64,000 bases of DNA from Bacilli bacterium (GTDB lineage: Bacteria > Bacillota_I > Bacilli_A > RF39 > UBA660), in the NCBI GenBank assembly GCA_900771805.1, contig CAAGPL010000067.1, positions 12,764 to 76,763 on the forward strand, read 5' to 3'. The position numbers and the translations under genes are program-made. The notes under the pieces are model-generated. The model was not told where the DNA came from and ran no database searches. It was given only the letters and a program-made list of their open reading frames with translations. Positions 17,647 through 25,685 of this stretch are shown piece by piece (within the stretch, counting starts at the first letter, position 1; each line of letters opens with the position of its first letter).

Positions 17647-17723
17647 ATTAAGACACCTCTTTTATAGAATAATACTTATTAGATAAAAAAGATGTCGTAT
17701 TATATACATAAATTTTATTTTTA

Positions 17724-17867
17724 TCAAAGATTAATTACTACATTTTTTTCTTTATATACTTCGTTTTTTTCTGTTGGTCTTTCATATCCAATTACCCAAA
17801 TAACATTTATAACTGTTAATACCAAATATATCATTACAACTTTCTTATAACCTTTTAATATTTTCAT
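17724..17867 (-). CDS. Small membrane peptide divergent from lexA (candidate SOS division inhibitor)
   Basis: A 47-residue peptide starting MKILKGYKKVVMIYLVLTV, with a single membrane helix (about 10-27) and a charged tail with ERPTEKNEVYKEKN. AAAAGGAGTG lies before the ATG. Its promoter (TTGACA, 17 bp, TAATAT) has an SOS box in the spacer and is back-to-back with that of lexA. In Bacillus the gene divergent from lexA is yneA, an SOS-induced membrane protein that blocks division; YneA also has a LysM domain, which is missing here. The position and membrane anchor suggest an analogous job; sequence alone does not prove it. It ends in TGA. Confidence 0.65.
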   Translation of the reverse strand: MKILKGYKKVVMIYLVLTVINVIWVIGYERPTEKNEVYKEKNVVINL

Positions 17868-17895
17868 ATTAGTCACTCCTTTTATTTATAATTTA

Positions 17896-17924
17896 ATATT
17901 ATCACGAACAAATGTATGTGTCAA
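17896..17924 (-). promoter_or_regulatory. SOS-controlled promoter of the small membrane peptide
   Basis: Minus strand TTGACA (17924-17919), 17-bp spacer, TAATAT (17901-17896). The LexA box at 17905-17918 fills the spacer. Confidence 0.7.
17905..17918. promoter_or_regulatory. LexA (SOS) box 1
   Basis: CGAACAAATGTATG matches the Gram-positive SOS consensus CGAACRNRYGTTYC at 12 of 14 positions. It lies between the -35 and -10 of the leftward promoter. Confidence 0.72.
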
Positions 17925-17933
17925 TAGTAAATA

Positions 17934-17947
17934 AGAACAAATGTTTG
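17934..17947. promoter_or_regulatory. LexA (SOS) box 2
   Basis: AGAACAAATGTTTG matches the same consensus at 12 of 14 positions and overlaps the -35 of lexA. The two boxes share GAACAAATGT and are 29 bp apart. Confidence 0.75.
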
Positions 17948-17973
17948 ACAATGTAAAGTAATTATGATATTAT
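17945..17973 (+). promoter_or_regulatory. Promoter of lexA
   Basis: TTGACA (17945-17950), 17-bp spacer, TATTAT (17968-17973), 25 bp before the lexA ATG. LexA box 2 covers the -35, giving autorepression. Confidence 0.8.
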
Positions 17974-17998
17974 AAAAATGTAATAAAAAGGAGATATT

Positions 17999-18610
17999 AT
18001 GGAAAAATTAACAAATAGACAAAAAGATGTTTTGGATTATGTTAAAAGTTATATAGCAAATCATGGTTACCCACCTGCTGTAAGAGAAATTGGCTTTGCT
18101 TTAGGACTTAACTCTCCAGCAACAATTCAATCACACTTAACTGCACTAGAGTCAAAAGGTTATATAAAAAAGACAAATTCAAAATACCGTTCACTTGAAA
18201 TAGTTGGAAATAATGAATATTTAAATGAAGATGTAATAAATGTTCCATTACTTGGAAAAATAACTGCTGGAACTCCAATAGAAGCTATTGAAACGCCAAA
18301 TGAATATTTTAGCTTACCAGCTTACTTAATTCCAAATAAAGAGGAAGTTTTTACTTTAAAAGTAAGCGGTGAAAGTATGATTAACGCAGGTATATTTGAT
18401 GGTGACATAGTAATAGTACAAAAACAAAATGTTGCACGAAATGGTGAAATAGTTGTTGCAATGACAATGGAAAATGAAGTTACTTTAAAAAGATTTTACA
18501 AAGAAGCTAATTATATAAGATTACAACCAGAAAATGATACAATGGAACCAATTATACTTCCTAACTGTACTATCTTAGGAAAAGCAATCGGTCTTTATAG
18601 AAAGTTTTAA
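17999..18610 (+). CDS. lexA: SOS repressor LexA
   Basis: A 203-residue repressor. The N-terminal winged helix begins NRQKDVLDYVKSYI and has the recognition region PPAVREIGFALGLNSPATIQ with HLTALESKGYI. The cleavage site is ITAGTP (Ala-Gly near residues 88-89). The S24 peptidase dyad is Ser in VSGESM near residue 125 and Lys in VTLKRF near 163. RecA-stimulated self-cleavage would release both divergent promoters. Length is the usual 200-210. AAAAGGAG precedes the ATG. Confidence 0.95.
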   Translation: MEKLTNRQKDVLDYVKSYIANHGYPPAVREIGFALGLNSPATIQSHLTALESKGYIKKTNSKYRSLEIVGNNEYLNEDVINVPLLGKITAGTPIEAIETPNEYFSLPAYLIPNKEEVFTLKVSGESMINAGIFDGDIVIVQKQNVARNGEIVVAMTMENEVTLKRFYKEANYIRLQPENDTMEPIILPNCTILGKAIGLYRKF

Positions 18611-18627
18611 GAAGGAGTGATAAAACC

Positions 18628-18642
18628 ATGGAATGTGTTTAA
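18628..18642 (+). other. Orphan ribosome site with a four-codon mini-ORF
   Basis: Seven bases after the lexA stop lies AAGGAGTGATAAAACC followed by ATG GAA TGT GTT TAA. A near-perfect ribosome site on a four-codon frame is odd; it may be the remains of a deleted second gene of the lexA operon. Confidence 0.35.
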
Positions 18643-18649
18643 ATAAATA

Positions 18650-18683
18650 AAAAAAGGAGAAACAACACTAATTTCTCTTTTTT
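18650..18683 (+). terminator. Terminator of lexA
   Basis: AAAAAGGAGAAA (18651-18662) pairs with TTTCTCTTTTTT (18672-18683), with a T run in the 3' arm. An alternative stem, GGAGAAAC with GTTTCTCC, uses the same left arm. Confidence 0.65.
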
Positions 18684-18742
18684 GTTTCTCCAAATCTATA
18701 TAAAAACGCTTTTGCATGCTAGAGCGTTCTACAATAATATAT

Positions 18743-18772
18743 GGTTAACAAGTTAATTTGTTAACCTTTTTT
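18743..18772 (+). terminator. Perfect hairpin terminator with no obvious gene before it
   Basis: GGTTAACAA (18743-18751) and TTGTTAACC (18758-18766) pair perfectly, followed by TTTTTT. It lies in the 235-bp gap between lexA and the rhodanese-like gene, which otherwise holds no ORF. A third, weaker hairpin (AACGCT with AGCGTT, 18704-18727) lies between it and the lexA terminator. Confidence 0.6.
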
Positions 18773-18845
18773 AATATATTATTTTTAATAATATATCTAA
18801 ATTAACATTTTTAATATGTTCATAAAGTTAAAAAAATATACATTT

Positions 18846-19115
18846 TTATTTTTTTAAACCTTCTATTCCACCTTTTATACTATAACAATTATATCCAAGT
18901 GCATTTAATACTCTTGCACAAGATAAACTTACCTTTCCTAAGTCACAAATCAAATAATATTTTTCATTCTTATTTATATATAATTCTGGATTCGACATAA
19001 GCTTAATTCTAGGTATGTTTATACTAAAAGGAATACTATTATTAGCAAAATCTAAAGGACTTCTTACATCAATTATTTTTGATTTATCATAAACCTTTTC
19101 AAAATCAATTTCCAA
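18846..19115 (-). CDS. Rhodanese-like domain protein
   Basis: An 89-residue single rhodanese domain, a fold that carries persulfide sulfur on a catalytic cysteine. IDVRSPLDFANNSIPFSINIP is the typical DVR-x(n)-H/S-I-x-x-A-x-N-I-P region shown here in shortened form, and ICDLGKVS holds the active loop Cys of the CxxGxxS type. The C-terminus NALGYNCYSIKGGI is also family-typical. A TTG start at 19115 is chosen because GAGGTGAT lies six bases upstream; a GTG three codons earlier is inside that site. It is downstream of the T4SS operon but separated by a terminator. Confidence 0.8.
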   Translation of the reverse strand: MEIDFEKVYDKSKIIDVRSPLDFANNSIPFSINIPRIKLMSNPELYINKNEKYYLICDLGKVSLSCARVLNALGYNCYSIKGGIEGLKK

Positions 19116-19142
19116 AGTAATCACCTCTTTTTAATATATGAA

Positions 19143-19171
19143 AAAAAGCACTTTGTGTTAAGTGCTTTTTA
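19143..19171 (-). terminator. Terminator of the T4SS operon (after virD4)
   Basis: AAAAAGCACTT (19143-19153) and AAGTGCTTTTT (19160-19170) pair perfectly around six bases and overlap the virD4 stop codon. Confidence 0.88.
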
Positions 19172-21508
19172 CTCAAAGAATTCATCAAAAAAATCTTCAT
19201 CATCTTTTTCTTTATTATTCATTATTTTATCTTTTTCTTCTTTATTAGTATATGTATTATCCTTAATTAAATCAGGTTTTTCTTCTTCTTTATTTGTACT
19301 TAATGATTCTTTATTTTCTGTTATATCTTCATCATCTAAAGATAAATCCTCTAAATAATCATCCATTATATCATGTACTTTATTTTCTTGTGTTTTATTA
19401 AATGGATTAAGTTCTATTTTATTATCTTCCATCATGTTCTTTATAGTTGGTTTTTCTGATGCAACAGCCTCATTTTCTTTAGCTTCGTTATTAGCTTTTT
19501 CCTCAGCTTCTAGCTCTGCTATTCTTGCATCTATCTTCTTAATCATATCATCAATATTTAAATTTTCATCACTATTTGTATTCATAAAAGGATTAACTTG
19601 TTTATTTTGCATTTCAAATGGATTTGCATTATTTGTTGATCCAAATGGATTGCTTATTGGAGCACCAAAAGGAGATGATTGTCCAAATGGAGATGGTCCA
19701 AATGGAGATGATTGTCCAAAAGGAGAAGATTCAGATGAAAACAATTCATTTCTTTTTTCTTCTTTTTTCTTTTTTACAAATTCTCTTATATCAAATAACT
19801 TAATTGGCTTTTGCTCATGTGTTGGTAACGTAGCCTTTGGAACTCTTTCGTTATTTTTACCATGACCAAAATCAGTATTCCAAAATGGTAAAAATTTAGT
19901 TCTAAGTGGTGGAAGACGATGTTTTAAAACAAGTACTTCATCCTGTTTAAATCTTTGAAGTTCAGTAACAGTAATAAGTGGTCTCGTTTCTTCTTTTTGA
20001 TCTTTTCCTACTTTTACAATCTTGTCACCACATAATTTACTAATTTCTTCAAGTGCTGATAATTCACCTGTTAAAAGATATACTATATTACCACAGTTAC
20101 CACGAATTGTCTCAGCATCTTCATTACCATAAACTTGTTTTAACTGTGCAAAGTTTTGAATAATCATAGTCATTCTTATTTGTCTTGAACGAGCCGCTGT
20201 AATCATAGTTGTAATATCTTTAAATTTAGGCATATTAGCAAATTCATCAAGTAAGAAATTTGTTCTAATAGGAAGCTTACCTCCATGTCTTTGTGCTACT
20301 GCAATTAATGATTCATAACATTGTTTTATAAATATAGTTGCAAGTGCATGATATGTTGTTTTTTCATCCTGTATAATCATAAATACAGCTGTTTTTCTTT
20401 CACCTATTGTTTCCATATCAAAATCACTACGTGATAACATTTCAGCTAAATTTTGAGTAACAGCAAATACTTTTATTTTTTGTTTTAAAACAGATTCAAT
20501 AGAATTTTTAGTATCTTGTGGTGCATTAACAGTTCCTAAAGCATTTATAGCAGCAGGACTTGCAGGGTCTTTAAATTTGAAATATTCTTTAGCATATGTT
20601 GAAGCTCCAATTTTTTCTTCACCAACAGTCATCATTAAATTAACGGTTGATATACTTATTTCATCTTCTTTAGCATCTTCAAACATACCAAGAGAAAGAC
20701 CTGTTAAATAGTCAGCAGCCGAATTAGTCCAGAAAGGATCATCAGCCTTTTCATCTGTTGCTATATTAATAGCCATATCATTTAAAAGTTCATTAGCCTT
20801 ATCTTGATTACCTTCTTTATAATATTTGTAAGGAAGTGTATAAGGGTTCCAACAACTACCATTTTTAGGATCACGAAAATTAACTACTATTACATCATAT
20901 CCTAAGTCTTTTAACATTTCACCATTTTTTTCAAATATTTCACCCTTAGGATCAGTAATAACCATTGATTCACCTTTTTTTGCTAAAAGATTTACTAATG
21001 GATTAATTATCATCTGGGTTTTACCAGATCCGGTTGCACCAATAACTAAAGAATGGGCTTCACCATTATCAACATATACTAAATTCTTTTTCTTATCATA
21101 AACCAAAGGAAATCCGGCTGAAACTGATTCTTTTGCCATTATTTCAACAGGTTCAACATCATTAAATTTTTTATACTCATCTTCCTTAGCAAATCTACCA
21201 AAACCGTTTTCTTTTTTACCTTCTTTAAATCCAAAACCTTTTTCTCTAGTATAAAAGTGTGATGAAACACTTGCTGTTAAAATTATAATTGCTAATATCC
21301 AAAAAATAATAGTATATCCCAAATATGGCGGAAAAAATCCTTTCACAAAATTAAAGGTCCAACCAATATTTTCTTGCGTTGAATTAATTCCGCTTGAAGT
21401 TATATGATAAAAATTAACAACCAACATAGAAACAACTATTAAAAGTAACAAACAAGCCCATAAAAATGCAACTACATCTTTTTTTTCTGCCCTAAATTTA
21501 AGTTTCAT
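19169..21508 (-). CDS. VirD4/TraG-type coupling ATPase
   Basis: A 779-residue membrane ATPase that feeds substrates into a type IV secretion channel. Two N-terminal membrane helices (about 13-33 and 63-85) precede the ATPase domain. Walker A is GATGSGKT near residue 157 and Walker B is FLLDEFANMP near 418; VITDPKGEIFE and TMIIQNFAQLKQVYG are family blocks. After the ATPase domain a 190-residue tail begins with tandem SPFGQ/SPFGP repeats (about 592-615), several NPF motifs, then a long acidic and Lys/Glu-rich stretch ending EDFFDEFFE. VirD4 tails bind accessory or substrate-recognition proteins, so this one may define cargo. Neighbouring relaxase is absent. Confidence 0.92.
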   Translation of the reverse strand: MKLKFRAEKKDVVAFLWACLLLLIVVSMLVVNFYHITSSGINSTQENIGWTFNFVKGFFPPYLGYTIIFWILAIIILTASVSSHFYTREKGFGFKEGKKENGFGRFAKEDEYKKFNDVEPVEIMAKESVSAGFPLVYDKKKNLVYVDNGEAHSLVIGATGSGKTQMIINPLVNLLAKKGESMVITDPKGEIFEKNGEMLKDLGYDVIVVNFRDPKNGSCWNPYTLPYKYYKEGNQDKANELLNDMAINIATDEKADDPFWTNSAADYLTGLSLGMFEDAKEDEISISTVNLMMTVGEEKIGASTYAKEYFKFKDPASPAAINALGTVNAPQDTKNSIESVLKQKIKVFAVTQNLAEMLSRSDFDMETIGERKTAVFMIIQDEKTTYHALATIFIKQCYESLIAVAQRHGGKLPIRTNFLLDEFANMPKFKDITTMITAARSRQIRMTMIIQNFAQLKQVYGNEDAETIRGNCGNIVYLLTGELSALEEISKLCGDKIVKVGKDQKEETRPLITVTELQRFKQDEVLVLKHRLPPLRTKFLPFWNTDFGHGKNNERVPKATLPTHEQKPIKLFDIREFVKKKKEEKRNELFSSESSPFGQSSPFGPSPFGQSSPFGAPISNPFGSTNNANPFEMQNKQVNPFMNTNSDENLNIDDMIKKIDARIAELEAEEKANNEAKENEAVASEKPTIKNMMEDNKIELNPFNKTQENKVHDIMDDYLEDLSLDDEDITENKESLSTNKEEEKPDLIKDNTYTNKEEKDKIMNNKEKDDEDFFDEFFE
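19663..19735 (-). repeat. Short tandem repeat coding SPFG units in virD4
   Basis: Degenerate 12-18 bp units of the type TTGTCCAAATGGAGATG recur four times on the plus strand, encoding SPFG(Q/P)S repeats. Copy number could change by slippage without breaking the frame, since the units are multiples of three. Confidence 0.6.
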
Positions 21509-21555
21509 AAATTATCCTCCTAACTTTAGATAATAACAACTATTCATATAAAAAC

Positions 21556-21588
21556 ATTATACCAAATATTTAAAATATTTGGTATAAT
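21556..21588. terminator. Perfect 15-bp hairpin between lipoprotein gene and virD4
   Basis: ATTATACCAAATATT (21556-21570) and AATATTTGGTATAAT (21574-21588) pair perfectly around TAA. GTTTTT follows on the minus strand. It should attenuate virD4 relative to upstream genes. Confidence 0.75.
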
Positions 21589-21593
21589 TTTTC

Positions 21594-22313
21594 TTAATAT
21601 TCTAATCTATTGTTTTTATATTTTTTATATAATATCATTCCAGATATTGATATTATAAGAATTATAATAAATATTGTAAATATCTTTGTTCCGATATTAG
21701 TTGCTTTTTTATTATGTATTTTTAATTCTTCTTTTTGTTTTTCTTCTTTCATTCTATTTTTGCTAATTTTGAAATATACTTTTTTTGATATATCTGTACT
21801 TTGATCAAAAATCCATGTATATGTACTTTTACTAACATTATCAGCATTATTTTCTACTAAACCACCTGGCACTGTAATATTTAAATTTACTTTTGTCACA
21901 TCAAATTTTTTTTCACTCAATGGCTTTGAAATAAGATTATCATTAACACTTTCAACAGTATAATATTCTTCATCTTCTATACATTCAATATTTTTATATA
22001 AATATTGAGAAAACAAACTATATTTTATAGTTTCACATATATTATTTTCTTCCTTATAAAAAGTAACATCTGTATCATTCTTATTTTCAGAAATTTGATA
22101 AGAATACTTTTTATATCTTATTGCATTATCATAATAATCTATGAATGATTTTGCATACTCTGTTGGAGTATTATAATTAACCGCTTTTTTATTTTCAAAA
22201 TTTATAACTATTTCCTCTTTTATATTACCATTATAGTCAATATTAATATTTGCATTTGCTGTACAACCTGTTAAAATTAGTAAAATAATAAAAATACTTA
22301 TCTTTTTTTTCAT
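21594..22313 (-). CDS. Lipoprotein with C-terminal membrane anchor (T4SS-associated)
   Basis: A 239-residue protein with a lipobox LILTGC (lipidated Cys17), an extracytoplasmic domain of about 170 residues, then a membrane helix (about 207-228) and a basic end KKYKNNRLEY. The ectodomain begins NINIDYNGNIKEEI, a start common in bacterial lipoproteins of the LppM/DUF3153 kind, but I cannot confirm that family. It lies 11 bp after the SpoIID-CHAP gene and before virD4, so it is probably an envelope component of the secretion machine. Having both a lipid anchor and a C-terminal helix is unusual. Confidence 0.65.
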   Translation of the reverse strand: MKKKISIFIILLILTGCTANANINIDYNGNIKEEIVINFENKKAVNYNTPTEYAKSFIDYYDNAIRYKKYSYQISENKNDTDVTFYKEENNICETIKYSLFSQYLYKNIECIEDEEYYTVESVNDNLISKPLSEKKFDVTKVNLNITVPGGLVENNADNVSKSTYTWIFDQSTDISKKVYFKISKNRMKEEKQKEELKIHNKKATNIGTKIFTIFIIILIISISGMILYKKYKNNRLEY

Positions 22314-22323
22314 ATAAATCTCC

Positions 22324-25300
22324 CTAATTTTCTAAAAAATATAAATAACCCTTATATGTATATTGTGAGCCACCATTAAAATACTTTTTAAATTCATCAA
22401 AACTATTAAATTCTTTATAAGTAAATCTTACACAACTTAAATCATTTTTTGAACAATTACCTCTAGCATATCCATCTGTATAAATTATTTTTTGTTTATC
22501 TTCACTTACATATTCAATTAATCCAACATGGCCATGTTTTGGAGATGAAGTTGAATCCAATCCAATAAATGTTCCTGATTTTATATCATCTATACTTAAA
22601 CTACCAACAAATCCTTTAGAAGCAGTACCATTAGGATAAAAATCTTTTCCATCCCCATATTGATTTATTACTCTATTTTTATATGTTTTGCATTTATTTT
22701 CTGGTAAACTACCATTATCACATAATTCTTTTAATATTTCCATAGCTCTATTTCTAACATACCAAACGCATTGTCCTACATTTCTTTCATCTCTAACCCA
22801 AAGCATGTTATTTCCCTTCCAATCATCTTTTGGATTTGTTTTACGAATAGTAAAATTATATACTTCTTCTTTAAACTCATTTAATCTTAAAAATCCGGTA
22901 AATTTATCAGATGGTTCTATAACTACATTTCCAGTTATAGAATCTTCGTAAATCCATTTATTATCACCTGCATAAATTGCAAATACAGTTTTATCAGATG
23001 AATATCCAATATCACCTAATAATAAATTTTCCTGAGTTATTTCATATGAATTATTTACTATATTTTGAAAATCATTTGTATTTTCAAAATTATTATTAAT
23101 AGTTGACCAATATACCCAATTAATAAATCCTATATTTCCTAAACCTGTTTTTATCTCATTTCCTAAAGAATCATTTGTTATACCAAAATTATTTTCTTCA
23201 TAGCCTGGGCTTTTTGCAAGTGAACTATCAACAAATGGAATTTTATTTGCATAAGAGCTTGCAAAAGAAACAATCTTATTTCTTGTTGAAGTTAAGTTAG
23301 TAGTATTATTTGAGCATATTGTATTACTTACAGTTTTTATAGTAGCATCATTTCCAGAAACAGTTGCAATACTATATAATGTATAAAATGAACTTAAAAT
23401 TTCGCTATAATTTTTTCCAGTCATAGCTTCCATCGAATCTTGTCTCATACAACTTCCTATTTTACAAGATGAACCTGCATAATATGCTGTTTTAGCTACA
23501 TTACCATTTGAATCTAACATATAAATATCTTTTGTTTCTTCCCAAGCCTGGTTATATAGTGCTTTTTGTGTTTCACTTGCCGCTGGTCTATTAGCACCAT
23601 GAAATAATTTGTTGTTACCATTATTATTATATCCATAATGATTTTGTATATTTGAATCATTACAACCTTTTTCAACATGACAAAAATCTTGATCCGCAGT
23701 TGACCATAACATAGAAATTACATATGCTCCTGTTGAGTCATCTTTCATGGCTTTACGTCTAGATAAAGCAAAACTTTTTACAGCTACCATTTGAGCCTCT
23801 ATAATTCCTAAATCAGTTACACCAGAGATTTCTTCATAAACAACACCTTTAACATACTCTTCTAATGATAAATATGAATCATAATAACTCTCAGAGCATT
23901 GTGACATATTACTACATCCGGGTTTTTTCAAATCTATAACAACACCAGTTGTTATCAAATCAGGAGTACTAACACTTCCGGCATCTACTAAAGTTGAAGA
24001 ACAAGTTGCATTTTCAAAAACATAATCAATAAATAACTTTTTTTTTGATTTTAAATCCTCTATTATTGCAGTTTTTAAACCATCCTTATCACTAGAATTA
24101 TCTATCATGCTTTTATATGCTTTATCATTACTAAAATATTCATTTTTTAAATATTCATAATAAGCATTTTCATCGCCTTTGTTAAGTTCCTTCAATAATT
24201 TTTTTAATTTGTTTCTATAACTATATTTTCTAAATAATTCTAAATAAAAATCATTAGAACTTGTGTTATCTTCCTCTTCTTCTACAGAATCTTTATCATC
24301 TGTATCTTCTTCATCTATCAATTTATCATCAACTTCATCAGAATAATCTTTTGAAATTTTAAGTGATACATCACTACTCCATAAATTATTATAATAAGGA
24401 TAGATAACTGTAATCATTGCAAGTGTTCCATCAGCAGTAGGATATTTTTCAAAAAGTTTTCTTATTTTTGATAACGTTTTTGCATCTGTTTTAGAATAAT
24501 TAGACAAGTTATCATTTACATTACCCTTTTTACCAGGAACAGCCGATGCAATTATAAAAGCTAATGTTGCTGCTATTATTAGCACTAACAAAACAGGCCA
24601 AATTGCTGCTATAATACCAGCAATAGTCTTAATGGCATTAGCTATCTTTTTTATAGTTTTAACAGTTTTTTCTCCTGCTTTTTTAGCATTTTGTACTGCT
24701 TTTTTTCCTTTTTCTACAGCATTCTTTCCTTTATTAATTGCCTGTCCTGCCCTACTATTATTAAATCTATTTTTGGCACCATTTTTAATACCATTTTTAA
24801 TACCATTTTTAGCTCTATCCATCATTTCTTTTGGATTTTTTGGTCTATTATTCCATTTGTTTTTTAAATCATCTCTTTTTTTATCTAAAGCTGATTTAGG
24901 AGATTTTGAATTTTTATTATCATCTTTTTTTTGTGGCTTATTATCATTTGGCTTTTCAGATTTATTTTGATTATCTTTATTTGGCGTATTTTCTGATTTA
25001 TCCTTTTTATTATTATTTTCATCAGGTGTATTTTCATTTTTTTCTTTATTTTCATTTGAATTTTCTAGTGCATTATCTTTATTCGAATTATCTTCCTTAT
25101 TATTAGTTTCATCTGTATTCTCACTATTAGAATCAGTATTTTCATTATTTTGAGATTCCCCACTATTGTTACTAGATTCATTATCTTCATTTAAATTAGA
25201 ACCAGCATTATCTTTATTGCCTTCAGAATCAGAATCACCTTCTTTTGATGTATCAGACGATTCATTTTCTTCTGGGGTATTATCTTGCTGTTCATTTGAG

Positions 25301-25611
25301 TCTTCTAAAGAATCCTCATTTTCATCGGCATCTAAATTTTCATTATCATCATCTATTTCTGAATCATTTTCAGTATCATCAGAAATATCATCCATATCAT
25401 TATTAACATCAGAATCATTATCAGATACATCTTCTATATCATCATTATTTTCTTTTACACCTAAACTGTCATCAACATTTTTATTTTCTCCACTATCAGG
25501 TGAAGCCTTTAATTCTCCTTTTATTTCCCCTTCTATTTCTACTATAACATCATCGAAATTAAAATCATTATTAGAATTATTTACAGTTTTATTTTTATCT
25601 TTATTATTCAT
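22324..25611 (-). CDS. T4SS wall hydrolase with SpoIID-like and CHAP domains
   Basis: A 1,095-residue bitopic protein. Residues 1-230 are an acidic Asn/Asp/Glu/Ser low-complexity tail, 230-330 are basic and helical with GIKNGIKNGAKN, and one membrane helix (about 335-362) follows. Outside the cell lies a region of about 200 residues, then a SpoIID-like domain (about 565-720) with LEEYVKGVVYEEIS, EAQMVAVKSFALS and a YAGSSC segment, and a C-terminal CHAP domain (about 935-1065) with catalytic Cys in NVGQCVWY and His in HGHVGLIEY. SpoIID cuts glycan strands and CHAP cuts peptides, so the pair could open wall for the channel. Start at 25611 is preferred for GGATGGTG upstream. Confidence 0.85.
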   Translation of the reverse strand: MNNKDKNKTVNNSNNDFNFDDVIVEIEGEIKGELKASPDSGENKNVDDSLGVKENNDDIEDVSDNDSDVNNDMDDISDDTENDSEIDDDNENLDADENEDSLEDSNEQQDNTPEENESSDTSKEGDSDSEGNKDNAGSNLNEDNESSNNSGESQNNENTDSNSENTDETNNKEDNSNKDNALENSNENKEKNENTPDENNNKKDKSENTPNKDNQNKSEKPNDNKPQKKDDNKNSKSPKSALDKKRDDLKNKWNNRPKNPKEMMDRAKNGIKNGIKNGAKNRFNNSRAGQAINKGKNAVEKGKKAVQNAKKAGEKTVKTIKKIANAIKTIAGIIAAIWPVLLVLIIAATLAFIIASAVPGKKGNVNDNLSNYSKTDAKTLSKIRKLFEKYPTADGTLAMITVIYPYYNNLWSSDVSLKISKDYSDEVDDKLIDEEDTDDKDSVEEEEDNTSSNDFYLELFRKYSYRNKLKKLLKELNKGDENAYYEYLKNEYFSNDKAYKSMIDNSSDKDGLKTAIIEDLKSKKKLFIDYVFENATCSSTLVDAGSVSTPDLITTGVVIDLKKPGCSNMSQCSESYYDSYLSLEEYVKGVVYEEISGVTDLGIIEAQMVAVKSFALSRRKAMKDDSTGAYVISMLWSTADQDFCHVEKGCNDSNIQNHYGYNNNGNNKLFHGANRPAASETQKALYNQAWEETKDIYMLDSNGNVAKTAYYAGSSCKIGSCMRQDSMEAMTGKNYSEILSSFYTLYSIATVSGNDATIKTVSNTICSNNTTNLTSTRNKIVSFASSYANKIPFVDSSLAKSPGYEENNFGITNDSLGNEIKTGLGNIGFINWVYWSTINNNFENTNDFQNIVNNSYEITQENLLLGDIGYSSDKTVFAIYAGDNKWIYEDSITGNVVIEPSDKFTGFLRLNEFKEEVYNFTIRKTNPKDDWKGNNMLWVRDERNVGQCVWYVRNRAMEILKELCDNGSLPENKCKTYKNRVINQYGDGKDFYPNGTASKGFVGSLSIDDIKSGTFIGLDSTSSPKHGHVGLIEYVSEDKQKIIYTDGYARGNCSKNDLSCVRFTYKEFNSFDEFKKYFNGGSQYTYKGYLYFLEN

Positions 25612-25660
25612 AAATACACCATCCATACTAATATAGAATAATTATAGCATAATAGCTTAT

Positions 25661-25685
25661 AAAAAAAAAGATGCATAAGCATCTT
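25661..25685 (-). terminator. Terminator after virB4
   Basis: AAGATGC (25668-25674) and GCATCTT (25679-25685) pair around ATAA, followed on the minus strand by nine T. A TATAAT at 25646-25641 just downstream could start a new transcript for the hydrolase gene. Confidence 0.8.

Noticed and set aside
24632..25636. Rightward ORFs opposite the SpoIID-CHAP gene
   Set aside because: They are low-complexity reflections of the Asn/Asp/Lys-rich reading frame and lack ribosome sites.
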